Position numbers and translations under genes: made by a program
Part shown: positions 7,188 to 14,604 of the stretch, piece by piece
Layout: every line of letters begins with the position of its first letter
Numbering within the stretch: position 1 is the stretch's first letter
Notes under the pieces: generated by a model
Seen by the model: only the letters and a program-made list of their open reading frames with translations
What the model was told of the DNA's origin: nothing
Database searches by the model: none
DNA from: Betaproteobacteria bacterium
GTDB lineage: Bacteria > Pseudomonadota > Gammaproteobacteria > Burkholderiales > SG8-39
NCBI GenBank assembly: GCA_022340705.1
Contig: JAJDNJ010000144.1
Span: 1 to 36,116 of the forward strand
Direction of reading: 5' to 3'
DNA: 36,116 bases

Positions 7188-7886
7188 TCAGGCGCGCTCG
7201 ATCGGCAGCCGGATCCAGCCTGCGAGCCGCCGCGCGCAGGCCTCGCTTGCGGTCCACAGGTAGACGTAGCTCCCGGCGTCGGTCACCGGGTCGAAGACCT
7301 CGACCTGCAGTAGGCGCGCGTCGGCGCGCGCCTGCCCGAAGCGTGCGAGGAAGTCGCGCCCGTAGCCGCGGTAATGCCCGTGCGCGCGCGCGTCGGGAAA
7401 GCCCCAGTCGACAGTGGTCGCGCGCGTGTAGGGGGAGGGTACGGTGATCTGCACGAACCCCTCCGCGCGCGTGACGCGCAGCAGCTCGCGCAGACCCTGG
7501 CGGTCGTCCGCAACGTGCTCGAGCACGTGGTTGCAGATCACCAGGTCGTAGCGCGCGTCCGGCCGGTCGATCGCCTGCAGATCGAGCGAGTTCGCGCCGC
7601 CATACTCGGACACCTCGTAGCTGCGAAACCAGGCGGGGTCGACGCCGATGTCCGGGCTGAGCTGGAGCACGTCCAGCCCGGCGAGGAAATCGGCGGGCAG
7701 GAACGCATACACGCGGCGCAGCTGGCGGTGGCGCTCGAGCGAACGGCACTGACTGCAGCGTGGCGCGCGCCCGGTACTGCTCATGCGCTGGTTGGGGCCC
7801 GGCTCGAACCGGGTGCCGCCGCAGATGTTGCAGGCGGCAGACGTTCTCGCGGGTGCGGCGCTGCGCGAAATGCCGGCCCGCGTCAT
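7188..7886 (-). CDS. SAM-dependent methyltransferase with Cys4 knuckle
   Basis: Class I methyltransferase of 232 aa. ATG 7886 overlaps the stop of the cyclase gene (ATGA), so it is the last gene of the 12412-7188 unit. Two CxxC pairs near the N-terminus (C19/C22 in CNICG and C44/C47 in CSQC) look like a zinc knuckle. The methyltransferase core follows: VLQLSPD as a glycine-poor motif I, SLDLQAI as the acidic loop, and DLVICNHVLEHV (114-125), the hallmark of the Methyltransf_11 group. FVQITVPSP gives strand 5. The SPD sequence in motif I differs from the usual GxGxG but also occurs in sugar- and lipid-linked methyltransferases. The substrate is unknown, and its place behind a cyclic-nucleotide module is unexplained. 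Confidence 0.85.
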   Translation of the reverse strand: MTRAGISRSAAPARTSAACNICGGTRFEPGPNQRMSSTGRAPRCSQCRSLERHRQLRRVYAFLPADFLAGLDVLQLSPDIGVDPAWFRSYEVSEYGGANSLDLQAIDRPDARYDLVICNHVLEHVADDRQGLRELLRVTRAEGFVQITVPSPYTRATTVDWGFPDARAHGHYRGYGRDFLARFGQARADARLLQVEVFDPVTDAGSYVYLWTASEACARRLAGWIRLPIERA

Positions 7887-9214
7887 GGCGCCGCCGCGCC
7901 GCGCAGGCGCGGCGTATAGACCGCGGTCGGCTGGCTGCGCCCGCGTACCGTCACCTCCGCGACGCGCTCGAATTCGAACCCCGCACCGACCGCCTGCACC
8001 GTGCTTTCGGTGGCGAGTATGGTGGTCCCGGTCGATTTGTTGAGTTGCTCCAGGCGCGCGGCGACGTTCACCTCGTCGCCGTGCACCGTGTAGAGCAGGC
8101 GCTCGGGCGTGCCCACCGCCCCGGCGACGATGCGCCCGGTGTTGATGCCGCAGCGCGTGCGCAGCTGCAGGCCGTCGCCGAAGCGGCGGTTGCGCGTTGC
8201 GTCCTGGATGGCGAGCGCGGTACGCACCGCGTTCGCGGCGTGATCCGGATCGTCCTTGATGGTGTTGAACGTGATCAGCATGGCGTCGCCCTGGTACTGG
8301 GTAATGACCCCGCCGTGGCGGTCGATCGCCTCGGAGACCGCGGCGAAGTAGGCGTTCAGCATCGACAGCAGCTGCTCGGGCGTCAGCTTCTCGGAGATGG
8401 TCGAAAAGCGCTCGATGTCGGTGAACAGTACCGAGGCGACGCGCACCTCCCCGTCGCCCGGTCGAAGCTCGCGCGCGCCGGTGGTGATGCGCGCGGCGAC
8501 CTCGGGCGAGACGAAGCGCGAGAGGTCGCGCGCGATCACGCTTTCGGAGACCGACCGGTAGAGGATGCGCTGCGAGCGCACCAGGCCGAGCGCGAGCACG
8601 GCGGTGACCAGCAGGATCGAAAGGATCTTGTCCACTTCGGCGCCGACCAGCACGCTGTTCGAGGTCATGTAGTGGACGTAGTTGCGCGTCACCGCCATTT
8701 CGCCGGACATCGCGGCGTAGACCAGCAGCGCGACCCAGCCCGCGGCGCCAGCCAGGCCCGCGGCGACCACGTACACCGGCTCGAAGCGCAGCGCGCGCAG
8801 CGCGATGAAGATAAAGACGTACAACAGCGTCGGCGCCTTGAGATAGAAAGGTGCGGGCTGTTCGTACTGCAGGTGGAAGCTCCAGATCAGGCCCATCAAC
8901 AGCGCCATGTCGACGATCACGCCGGCGATCAGCAGCGGGGGCGTCAGGCGGTGACGATGGGCCAGCACGAGGCGCAGCAGGGTGATCAGCAGGAACGCCC
9001 CGAGCACCCAGGGCACGGGCAGGAAACGCGTGCCCGCGGAGGTCTTCGGCGCGACTGTGTAGAGCAGGATCCAGAACACGATCAACGCGAACTGCACCCA
9101 TCCGATCAGGATCTCGCTTTGCAGCTGCTGCGCCGCAATCAGGCTGCGCACCCGCTCCGGCGGTGCGGCGCGTGGCGGCTGGCCGAGTGCCGCCTGGAGT
9201 GCGGGCAGCCGCAT
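7883..9214 (-). CDS. Membrane-bound class III nucleotide cyclase
   Basis: Predicted membrane cyclase of 443 aa. Residues about 35-212 hold about six hydrophobic helices with short loops and no obvious ligand domain; a short linker then leads to the cyclase domain (about 255-435). Metal-binding D266 (FTDIERFS) and D310 (YQGDAM), N383 and R387 (VNVAARLE) are intact, so it should be active. The residue at the adenine-selecting lysine position is Q306 and its partner is T376, so ATP or GTP preference is not certain. The gene lies 8 bases after a cyclic-nucleotide-binding protein gene and overlaps the methyltransferase gene by four bases. It is probably the synthase whose product the CNB protein reads. 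Confidence 0.9.
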   Translation of the reverse strand: MRLPALQAALGQPPRAAPPERVRSLIAAQQLQSEILIGWVQFALIVFWILLYTVAPKTSAGTRFLPVPWVLGAFLLITLLRLVLAHRHRLTPPLLIAGVIVDMALLMGLIWSFHLQYEQPAPFYLKAPTLLYVFIFIALRALRFEPVYVVAAGLAGAAGWVALLVYAAMSGEMAVTRNYVHYMTSNSVLVGAEVDKILSILLVTAVLALGLVRSQRILYRSVSESVIARDLSRFVSPEVAARITTGARELRPGDGEVRVASVLFTDIERFSTISEKLTPEQLLSMLNAYFAAVSEAIDRHGGVITQYQGDAMLITFNTIKDDPDHAANAVRTALAIQDATRNRRFGDGLQLRTRCGINTGRIVAGAVGTPERLLYTVHGDEVNVAARLEQLNKSTGTTILATESTVQAVGAGFEFERVAEVTVRGRSQPTAVYTPRLRGAAAP

Positions 9215-9222
9215 CCGGGCGC

Positions 9223-9669
9223 CTAGCCGGGCGCGCGGCGGCTGAGCTGAGCGGTCGTGTTCGCGAGCCGGGCAGCGAGGATCTTGATCAGCTCGAGCGC
9301 CGCGTCCGGGTTTTCGCGAATCACGTTTGTGAACATCTCCTTGGAGATGCGCAAAGCCTCCATCCGCGTCATGGCGGTCGCCGTCGCGGTGCGCGGCACG
9401 TCACCGAAGATCGCAATCTCGCCGATGATGTCGTTGCGTTTCAGCTGATTGACCAGGATCGCACCGGTCGAGGTCGGCACAGTGATGTCCACCTGGCCGT
9501 CGATCACGATATACGCCGCGTCCGCCGCATCGCCCGCGCGGAACATGACCTGTCCCGCCTCGTAGGTCAGCCGCTCGCTGCTGAAGCAGAGCAGCTTCTG
9601 CATCGCCGGCTGGATCTTGCTGAAGATCGGGAACTGTCGAATCAGTTCGACTTCCTGCTCGAGTGACAT
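9223..9669 (-). CDS. Stand-alone cyclic-nucleotide-binding domain protein
   Basis: Single CNB (CAP_ED) domain of 148 aa with no DNA-binding helix-turn-helix, so it is not a Crp/Fnr transcription factor. The phosphate-binding cassette is intact: IIGEIAIFGDVPRTATATA (82-100) with E84 and R93 in the canonical cNMP-contact positions. A short N-terminal helix (LEQEVELIRQFPIF) precedes the beta roll, and a long C-terminal helix follows. A strong AGGAGA site lies before ATG 9669. It sits between a degenerate ABC exporter gene (24-base gap) and a membrane cyclase gene (8-base gap). The likely role is to relay cyclic nucleotide to a partner protein, with the ABC-like protein the obvious candidate. Confidence 0.92.
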   Translation of the reverse strand: MSLEQEVELIRQFPIFSKIQPAMQKLLCFSSERLTYEAGQVMFRAGDAADAAYIVIDGQVDITVPTSTGAILVNQLKRNDIIGEIAIFGDVPRTATATAMTRMEALRISKEMFTNVIRENPDAALELIKILAARLANTTAQLSRRAPG

Positions 9670-9694
9670 CGTCGTTCTCCTTGCTCTGCCGACC

Positions 9695-12412
9695 TCAGGC
9701 GGGGTTGAGCAGCTTGTGCAAAAGGCCGTCCGTGCACTTCAGACTCTCGAACGCGCCGTGCTCGGCGAGCTTGCCGCGCTCCAGCACGAGCACCTTGTCG
9801 AAACGCTCGGAGAATTCGGCGCGCGACAGTGCCCAGATCACCGCCTGACCCTTGCGGTAATCGAGCACCCGTCCCAGCGCGCGCGACTGCGACGCCGGGT
9901 CGAGAATAGCCGCAGCGTGATCGAGCACCAAGACCGCCGGTCGCTTGAGCAGCGCGCGCGCGATCGCAACCTTCTGACGGTCCGCCGCCGCGAGGCGCGC
10001 GCCGCCAGTGCCGACCTGGTAGTCGAGACCGATGCTGGTGACCAGCGGGCGCAGGCCGAGCTCGTCAAGCACCTGGCGCAGCAGTGCGCCGATGCGCGTC
10101 GCGGCCTCGGCCTGCCCGGTGACGATCTTGCCGAACAGGATGTTGTCCTGCAGGGATGCGGCGGTGTTGTAGCGCTGCGGATCGAAGAACTCGACCGCCG
10201 AGGTGAGGTTTTCCGGAAGATGCTGCGCGAAGTAGCGGCGCGCGTCGAGCACCCGCGCCTGGAGCGCGTCATCGAGCAGACCGAGACGATGTCTGGCAGG
10301 CGACAGCTTGAACGGCAGCGCGAGGAGCTGGTCGCGATCGGCGTTGCCGATCCCCTTCAGGCCGGATTCGAGGATCCGCGCGAGCAACGCCTGGTAGCTC
10401 GGCAGGTCCTCATGGCGGATAAACGAAAAACGCTCGAAAAACTCGTGCCCCGGCGGCAGGCCGCTGAACAGCTCGACCATGGTCTCGGCGACTTTGTGCC
10501 CGATGCGCAGCAGCTCGTCGGTAAGCCCGGTCTCGTCCAGCACGCGCCGGACATAGGCGTTCGCGGCGAGGTTTTCGATGTCGAAGGTCCGCCCGACCGG
10601 GGTTCCGAACAAGAGGTTCTCGGCCAGGGTCGCGTTGCGGTTGTACTGCGCGGGATCGAAGCGCTCGACCCAGTCCTGAATGTTGAGCGACTCGAGCCGC
10701 TCGCGCATCGCCTCGCGCGCGCCGAGCATCCGGTCGCGCAGTGCCTCGCCGTGGCTCTCATCCACCGCGCTGCGCAGGCCGAGCTCAAAAATTGCCTCGT
10801 CGAGATCGACGACGTGCAGGACCTCGAGGATGCGCGCATCCATCTCGTCGGGACCCGAAACTCCCGCCGCGTCGTAGTCGACCCATTGCGCGTTGATGTC
10901 GTATAACGGCGTGCCGGTGCGCTCGGCCTCGCGCAGCTGAAAGCGGCGTGCAGAGAGCGCCTCGCCCTCGTACTCGGCCTCGCGTATCGGCCGGTGCTTG
11001 AGGCCGTAGATCAGGTTGTCGCGCACGCTGAGCGGGAACAGGTAGGACGGCGTTCCAACGTAGGCAAAGGTCCTGCCGGTGAGCGCCTCCGGGGCGCGCG
11101 TCACGTCGATGCCGCCGATCTCGAGCGAGCCGTTGGTCGGGAAGACCAGGCGCGCAACGAGCTGGGCGAGCTCGGTGGTGCCCGAGCCGTGGCCGCCGAC
11201 CAGCGCCACGTGTTCGTGCAGCGGGATCTCGAATGACACGCCCTCGATCGCCTTCGCGCCTGACTCGTCGACCAGGGTGAGGTTCGCGGCGCGCAGCACA
11301 CCCTCGCGCGGCACGGCGGGCACTTCGACCATGTCCTGCACCGCGGTCGGCATCAGGTCCTCGACCGTGAACTGCTCGATCACCTGGCTGTACTTGATCG
11401 AGACGTCCAGCCGCCGCTGATCCCAGTCGATCAGTTCCTTCACCGGACTCGGCAGGTCCTTGTAGGCGGCGATCACCGCAACCAGCGCGCCGATGTCGAG
11501 CCGCCCGACGATCACCAGGTAGCCGCCGATCGAGTAGAAGATGAACGGCGTCATCTGGGACAGGAAGTTGTTGAGGAACTTGATGAAGAACTTGCGCTGG
11601 TAGAACTCGAAGCGGATGCGAAACAGCCGCCCGAGCCGGTCCGAGAATTCCGCGCGTTCGTAGTTCGAGGTGCCATGGGCGTGGATCTCCGCCACGCCGT
11701 CGACGCATTCGGCGATCCGTCCGGCGAGCTGGCGCGCGCCGAGCTGGCGCGCCTTGGCGAGGAAGAGCAGGCGGCGGCGCAGCTTCGGAATGACGACCGT
11801 CTGCACCGCCACGACGCCGAGCGCCACCATGCCGAGCGCGATGTTCTGGTAGACGATGAAAAACAGTGCGGTGAGCGCCTGGCCACCGAGAAACAGCGGC
11901 GTGATCACCGAGTCGCCGATGAATCCGCCGAGCGGCTCGATCTCGTCCTTGATCATGGACGCCATCTCGGCGGCCTTGACGCGCCGGAAACGCGGCAGCG
12001 GGAAGCGCAGGATGTGATCGAACAGCTGAAAGCGCAGCCGGCGCAGCATGCGCTCGCCCAGCCAGCCCTTCATGGTGTTGATGCGCAGCTTGAGCAGGCC
12101 GTTGATGACGATCAGGGTGAGAAAGGTCACGCACAGCGCAAACAGGTACGGCAGGCGGGAGAGCTCGAAGCCGTCGAACGGGGTGACCCTACCGCCGCCC
12201 AGCAGCGCGGGCAGCGTGAAACTGAAACGCAGAAAGCTCGCGACCGAGTCGGGGTTGGGAAAGCTGTGTCCCTGGATCGCCTGGTTGATGATCGTCTTGG
12301 GCAGGTCGAGCGAGAGGAAGTACACGACCATCGAGGCCACCACGAACGGGACGATCAGCAGCTGCTCCCGCTTGCTGTAGCGGGTGATGAACTTGAATAG
12401 CGTGCGTTCCAT
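9695..12412 (-). CDS. ABC-exporter-like membrane protein with degenerate, expanded nucleotide-binding domain
   Basis: 905 aa, far longer than the usual 580-620 aa half-exporter. Residues about 15-330 form an ABC exporter membrane domain of about six helices. The nucleotide-binding domain begins near 370 but is degenerate: the Walker A site reads GGHGSGTT (406-413) with T412 in place of the essential lysine; the LSGGQ signature is LAAAD (807-811); Walker B (AVLVLD, 826-831) is followed by H832 instead of the catalytic glutamate; and the H-loop histidine is absent (VIWALSR). About 390 residues separate Walker A and signature, against about 100 normally, and contain three Q-loop-like segments. 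The frame is intact, so this is not simple decay. It leads an operon with a CNB protein and a cyclase. ATP-driven transport looks unlikely. Confidence 0.88.
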   Translation of the reverse strand: MERTLFKFITRYSKREQLLIVPFVVASMVVYFLSLDLPKTIINQAIQGHSFPNPDSVASFLRFSFTLPALLGGGRVTPFDGFELSRLPYLFALCVTFLTLIVINGLLKLRINTMKGWLGERMLRRLRFQLFDHILRFPLPRFRRVKAAEMASMIKDEIEPLGGFIGDSVITPLFLGGQALTALFFIVYQNIALGMVALGVVAVQTVVIPKLRRRLLFLAKARQLGARQLAGRIAECVDGVAEIHAHGTSNYERAEFSDRLGRLFRIRFEFYQRKFFIKFLNNFLSQMTPFIFYSIGGYLVIVGRLDIGALVAVIAAYKDLPSPVKELIDWDQRRLDVSIKYSQVIEQFTVEDLMPTAVQDMVEVPAVPREGVLRAANLTLVDESGAKAIEGVSFEIPLHEHVALVGGHGSGTTELAQLVARLVFPTNGSLEIGGIDVTRAPEALTGRTFAYVGTPSYLFPLSVRDNLIYGLKHRPIREAEYEGEALSARRFQLREAERTGTPLYDINAQWVDYDAAGVSGPDEMDARILEVLHVVDLDEAIFELGLRSAVDESHGEALRDRMLGAREAMRERLESLNIQDWVERFDPAQYNRNATLAENLLFGTPVGRTFDIENLAANAYVRRVLDETGLTDELLRIGHKVAETMVELFSGLPPGHEFFERFSFIRHEDLPSYQALLARILESGLKGIGNADRDQLLALPFKLSPARHRLGLLDDALQARVLDARRYFAQHLPENLTSAVEFFDPQRYNTAASLQDNILFGKIVTGQAEAATRIGALLRQVLDELGLRPLVTSIGLDYQVGTGGARLAAADRQKVAIARALLKRPAVLVLDHAAAILDPASQSRALGRVLDYRKGQAVIWALSRAEFSERFDKVLVLERGKLAEHGAFESLKCTDGLLHKLLNPA

Positions 12413-12475
12413 TCCGGGGCGCTAGGCCGTTGCGGCGCGACCGCCATCTTACCCCGCGCGCCCCGCTCGATCCGC

Positions 12476-12481
12476 TATAGT
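12476..12481 (+). promoter_or_regulatory. Possible -10 box for the hydrolase gene
   Basis: TATAGT lies 12 bases before ATG 12494, in the 81-base divergent space. No convincing -35 hexamer is visible 16-18 bases upstream, so the call rests on the -10 match and position only. The untranslated leader would be very short. Confidence 0.35.
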
Positions 12482-12493
12482 TCGGCGCTGACC

Positions 12494-13327
12494 ATGGGCC
12501 AGGACGATTTCACCATCCGGTTCTGGGGCGTGCGCGGCAGCATTGCCTGCTCGGGGCCCGAGACGATGCGCTACGGCGGGAATACCTCGTCGCTCGAGGT
12601 GCGCTGCGGGGGACGGCTGCTGCTGTTCGATGCCGGCTCGGGTATCCGTTATCTGGGCAACGCGCTCGCGGAACAGGCGCCGATCGATGCCGATCTGTAT
12701 TTGACGCACACGCATTTCGATCACGTCTGCGGGCTGCCGTTCTTTCGCCCGTTCTTCCAGCCGCAGAACACGTTTCGCGTCTGGGCCGGCCACCTCGGCG
12801 GGCGCGTCTCTCTGCACCGCGTGATTTGCGAGTTCATGATGTCGCCGCTGTTTCCCGTGCCGCCCGAGGTCTTCCGTGCGAACCTGAGCTATCGCGAGTT
12901 CCAGGCCGGGCAGACCCTCGTGCCGGCGCCCGGCATCGCCCTGCAAACGACCGCGCTCAATCATCCCGATGGCGCGACCGGCTATCGAATCGAGTATGCC
13001 GGCCGCTCGGTCTGCTACCTGACCGATACCGAGCATGTGCCGGATGCGCCCGATCGCAACATCCTTGCGCTCATCGAAGGCGCCGATTTGGTCATTTACG
13101 ACAGCATGTACACCGACGAGGAATACCTGAAGGGGCATGCGGGCTGGGGCCATTCAACCTGGCAGGAGGGCGTGCGCCTGTGCAAGGCGGCGGGCGCCAA
13201 GCGCCTGGTGGTTTTCCACCACGACCCGGATCACAGCGACAGCATGCTCGACGGCGTGGCGCGCGAGCTCGAGCGCGTCATGCCCGGCTCGCTGCTCGCC
13301 TACGAAGGCCTCGTCCTGAGTCCCTGA
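12494..13327 (+). CDS. Metallo-beta-lactamase-fold hydrolase, cyclic-phosphodiesterase-like
   Basis: 277 aa. The N-terminus IRFWGVRGSIAC followed by YGGNTSSLEV marks a family of MBL-fold proteins often annotated as class II cAMP-phosphodiesterase-like and related to PhnP-type cyclic phosphodiesterases. The metal site is visible: THTHFDH (71-77, HxHxDH), a later NHPDG histidine, DTEH aspartate and FHHDPDH histidines. It is cytosolic, with no signal peptide. The gene is divergent from the cyclase/CNB/ABC-like operon, across only 81 bases, so hydrolysis of the same cyclic nucleotide is an attractive idea. That substrate is an inference; RNA or cyclic-phosphate sugar substrates are alternatives. 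A probable terminator follows at 13400. Confidence 0.85.
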   Translation: MGQDDFTIRFWGVRGSIACSGPETMRYGGNTSSLEVRCGGRLLLFDAGSGIRYLGNALAEQAPIDADLYLTHTHFDHVCGLPFFRPFFQPQNTFRVWAGHLGGRVSLHRVICEFMMSPLFPVPPEVFRANLSYREFQAGQTLVPAPGIALQTTALNHPDGATGYRIEYAGRSVCYLTDTEHVPDAPDRNILALIEGADLVIYDSMYTDEEYLKGHAGWGHSTWQEGVRLCKAAGAKRLVVFHHDPDHSDSMLDGVARELERVMPGSLLAYEGLVLSP

Positions 13328-13344
13328 GGAGGCGACCTGCCTGA

Positions 13345-13381
13345 GAACTTCGGATCGCGTCGCCGACGCGACCCGAAGTTC
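13345..13381. repeat. Long near-perfect inverted repeat
   Basis: Arms 13345-13362 and 13364-13381 (18 bases each) are inverted copies with one difference, separated by one base. In minus-strand RNA the single difference becomes a G-U wobble, so the stem would be fully paired there; in plus-strand RNA it is an A-C mismatch. No T-run follows on the plus strand. It lies between the hydrolase stop and the adjoining terminator. It may be a 3'-end stabilising hairpin, a REP-like element or a protein site. Confidence 0.7.
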
Positions 13382-13399
13382 GTCTGAAGTGGGGGGTTC

Positions 13400-13430
13400 A
13401 ACAAGGGGGCGCGTAGCCCCCCTTGTTCTT
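13400..13430. terminator. Probable bidirectional terminator
   Basis: Ten-base-pair stem AACAAGGGGG (13400-13409) with CCCCCTTGTT (13418-13427) around a loop of eight bases, followed on the plus strand by CTTAT. The A-rich upstream and T-rich downstream flanks make it usable from either side. It lies between the convergent hydrolase (stop 13327) and permease (stop 13429) genes. Confidence 0.75.
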
Positions 13431-14604
13431 ATCGGTAGGGGTCGGCCGCGTCGCGCAGGCCGTCGCCGAAGAAATTGAACGCCAGCACGATGATGAACAC
13501 GGGCAGCACCGTGATCATCAACCAGGGGTAGAGCGCGACCACGTTGATGTTCTGCGCCTCGTTCAGCAGCACGCCCCAGCTGGTAATCGGCGGCCGCAGC
13601 CCGAGGCCGAGAAAGGACAGCGCGGTCTCGCCGAGGATCATCCCGGGCACCGCGAGCGTGGCCGAGGCGATGAGGTGGCTTGCGAAGCTCGGCAGCAGGT
13701 GGCGCGCGATCACGCGTCCCGGCCCCGCGCCCATGAGCACCGCGGCCGCGGCGAAATCCTCCTCGCGCAGCGCGAGCAGCTTGGAGCGCACCGCGCGCGC
13801 GAGCGCCGGCCAGTCGAGCAGGCCGAGGATGATGGTGATGCCAAAATAGACCAGGATCGGGCTCCAGGTCACCGGCAGCGCGGCCGAGAGCGCCATCCAA
13901 AGCGGCAGCTCCGGGAACGCGCGCACCATCTCGATGAAGCGCTGAATCAGGTTGTCGACCCAGCCGCCGTAGAAACCCGAGATGCCGCCGAGCACGATCC
14001 CGATCGTGAAACTGACCATGATCCCGAACAGCCCGACGGTGAGCGAAATGCGCGTGCCGTAGATGATGCGCGAGAGCAGGTCGCGGCCAAGGCGGTCGGT
14101 GCCGAGCAGGAACGCGGTGCCGCGCTCGGCCGGGCAGAACAGGTGCACGTTCCAGTCGACCAAGTTCCAGAACTTGTACTCGTCGCCGCGGCAGAAGAAG
14201 CGCAACGGATGGACCTTGGTGGTGTCGACGCGGTACTCGCGCTTGAGCGTCGTCATGTTGAGCTGCATGGTGTAGCCGTAGACGAAGGGCCCGACGAACG
14301 CGCCCTCGTGGAACAGGTGCAACGCCTGGGGCGGCGCGTAGATATAGCGTCCGTTGCGCGAATGCAGCTCGTAGGGCGCGAGCACCTCGGTCACCAAGGT
14401 CGAGCCGTAGAACAGCAGCAGGATGACGCCCGAGATGACCGCGATGCGGTGGCGGCGGAACTTCCACCACATGATCTGCCATTGCGAGGCGCGGTAGAAG
14501 TGCTCTTGCTCGGGCGTCAGGGCTTCGGCCGCGAGCGGCTCGAACGGCGCCTGCGATACGTAATGTTCCAGCTGGCCGGGCGGGTCGGCGCGCGCGTTGC
14601 TCAC
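13429..14604 (-). CDS. Peptide ABC importer permease, OppC/YejE-like
   Basis: Inner-membrane permease of 391 aa. GTG 14604 overlaps the stop of the preceding permease gene (GTGA), which fixes the start. After a soluble N-terminus of about 50 residues and a first helix (about 55-75) there is an unusually long extracytoplasmic stretch of about 110 residues (about 76-185), with an oligopeptide-permease N-terminal look. Five more helices follow. The cytoplasmic EAA loop, AAAVLMGAGPGRVIARHLLP, contacts the ATPase. The GTDRLGRDLLSR sequence ahead of the core is typical of OppC and DppC. It closes the importer cluster just before a terminator. Oligopeptide is the likely cargo; chemical identity is unknown. 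Confidence 0.9.
   Translation of the reverse strand: MSNARADPPGQLEHYVSQAPFEPLAAEALTPEQEHFYRASQWQIMWWKFRRHRIAVISGVILLLFYGSTLVTEVLAPYELHSRNGRYIYAPPQALHLFHEGAFVGPFVYGYTMQLNMTTLKREYRVDTTKVHPLRFFCRGDEYKFWNLVDWNVHLFCPAERGTAFLLGTDRLGRDLLSRIIYGTRISLTVGLFGIMVSFTIGIVLGGISGFYGGWVDNLIQRFIEMVRAFPELPLWMALSAALPVTWSPILVYFGITIILGLLDWPALARAVRSKLLALREEDFAAAAVLMGAGPGRVIARHLLPSFASHLIASATLAVPGMILGETALSFLGLGLRPPITSWGVLLNEAQNINVVALYPWLMITVLPVFIIVLAFNFFGDGLRDAADPYR

Noticed and set aside
7760-9226. 488-codon plus-strand open frame opposite the membrane cyclase
   Set aside because: Biased composition (Arg, His, Asp, Gln) and no domain; the minus strand carries clear cyclase motifs and operon overlaps.
9223-9669. Crp/Fnr-type transcription factor
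   Set aside because: The protein ends after the CNB fold at 148 aa and has no helix-turn-helix, so it is not a DNA-binding regulator.
9617-10906. 429-codon plus-strand open frame opposite the ABC-like gene
   Set aside because: Antisense to a continuous 905-codon gene with membrane and partial ABC motifs; the translation looks like shadow.
10200-11200. Degenerate ABC domain explained by frameshift or sequencing error
   Set aside because: The frame is open over all 905 codons and residues flanking each altered motif fit the ABC fold, so the changes are substitutions and insertions, not frame errors.
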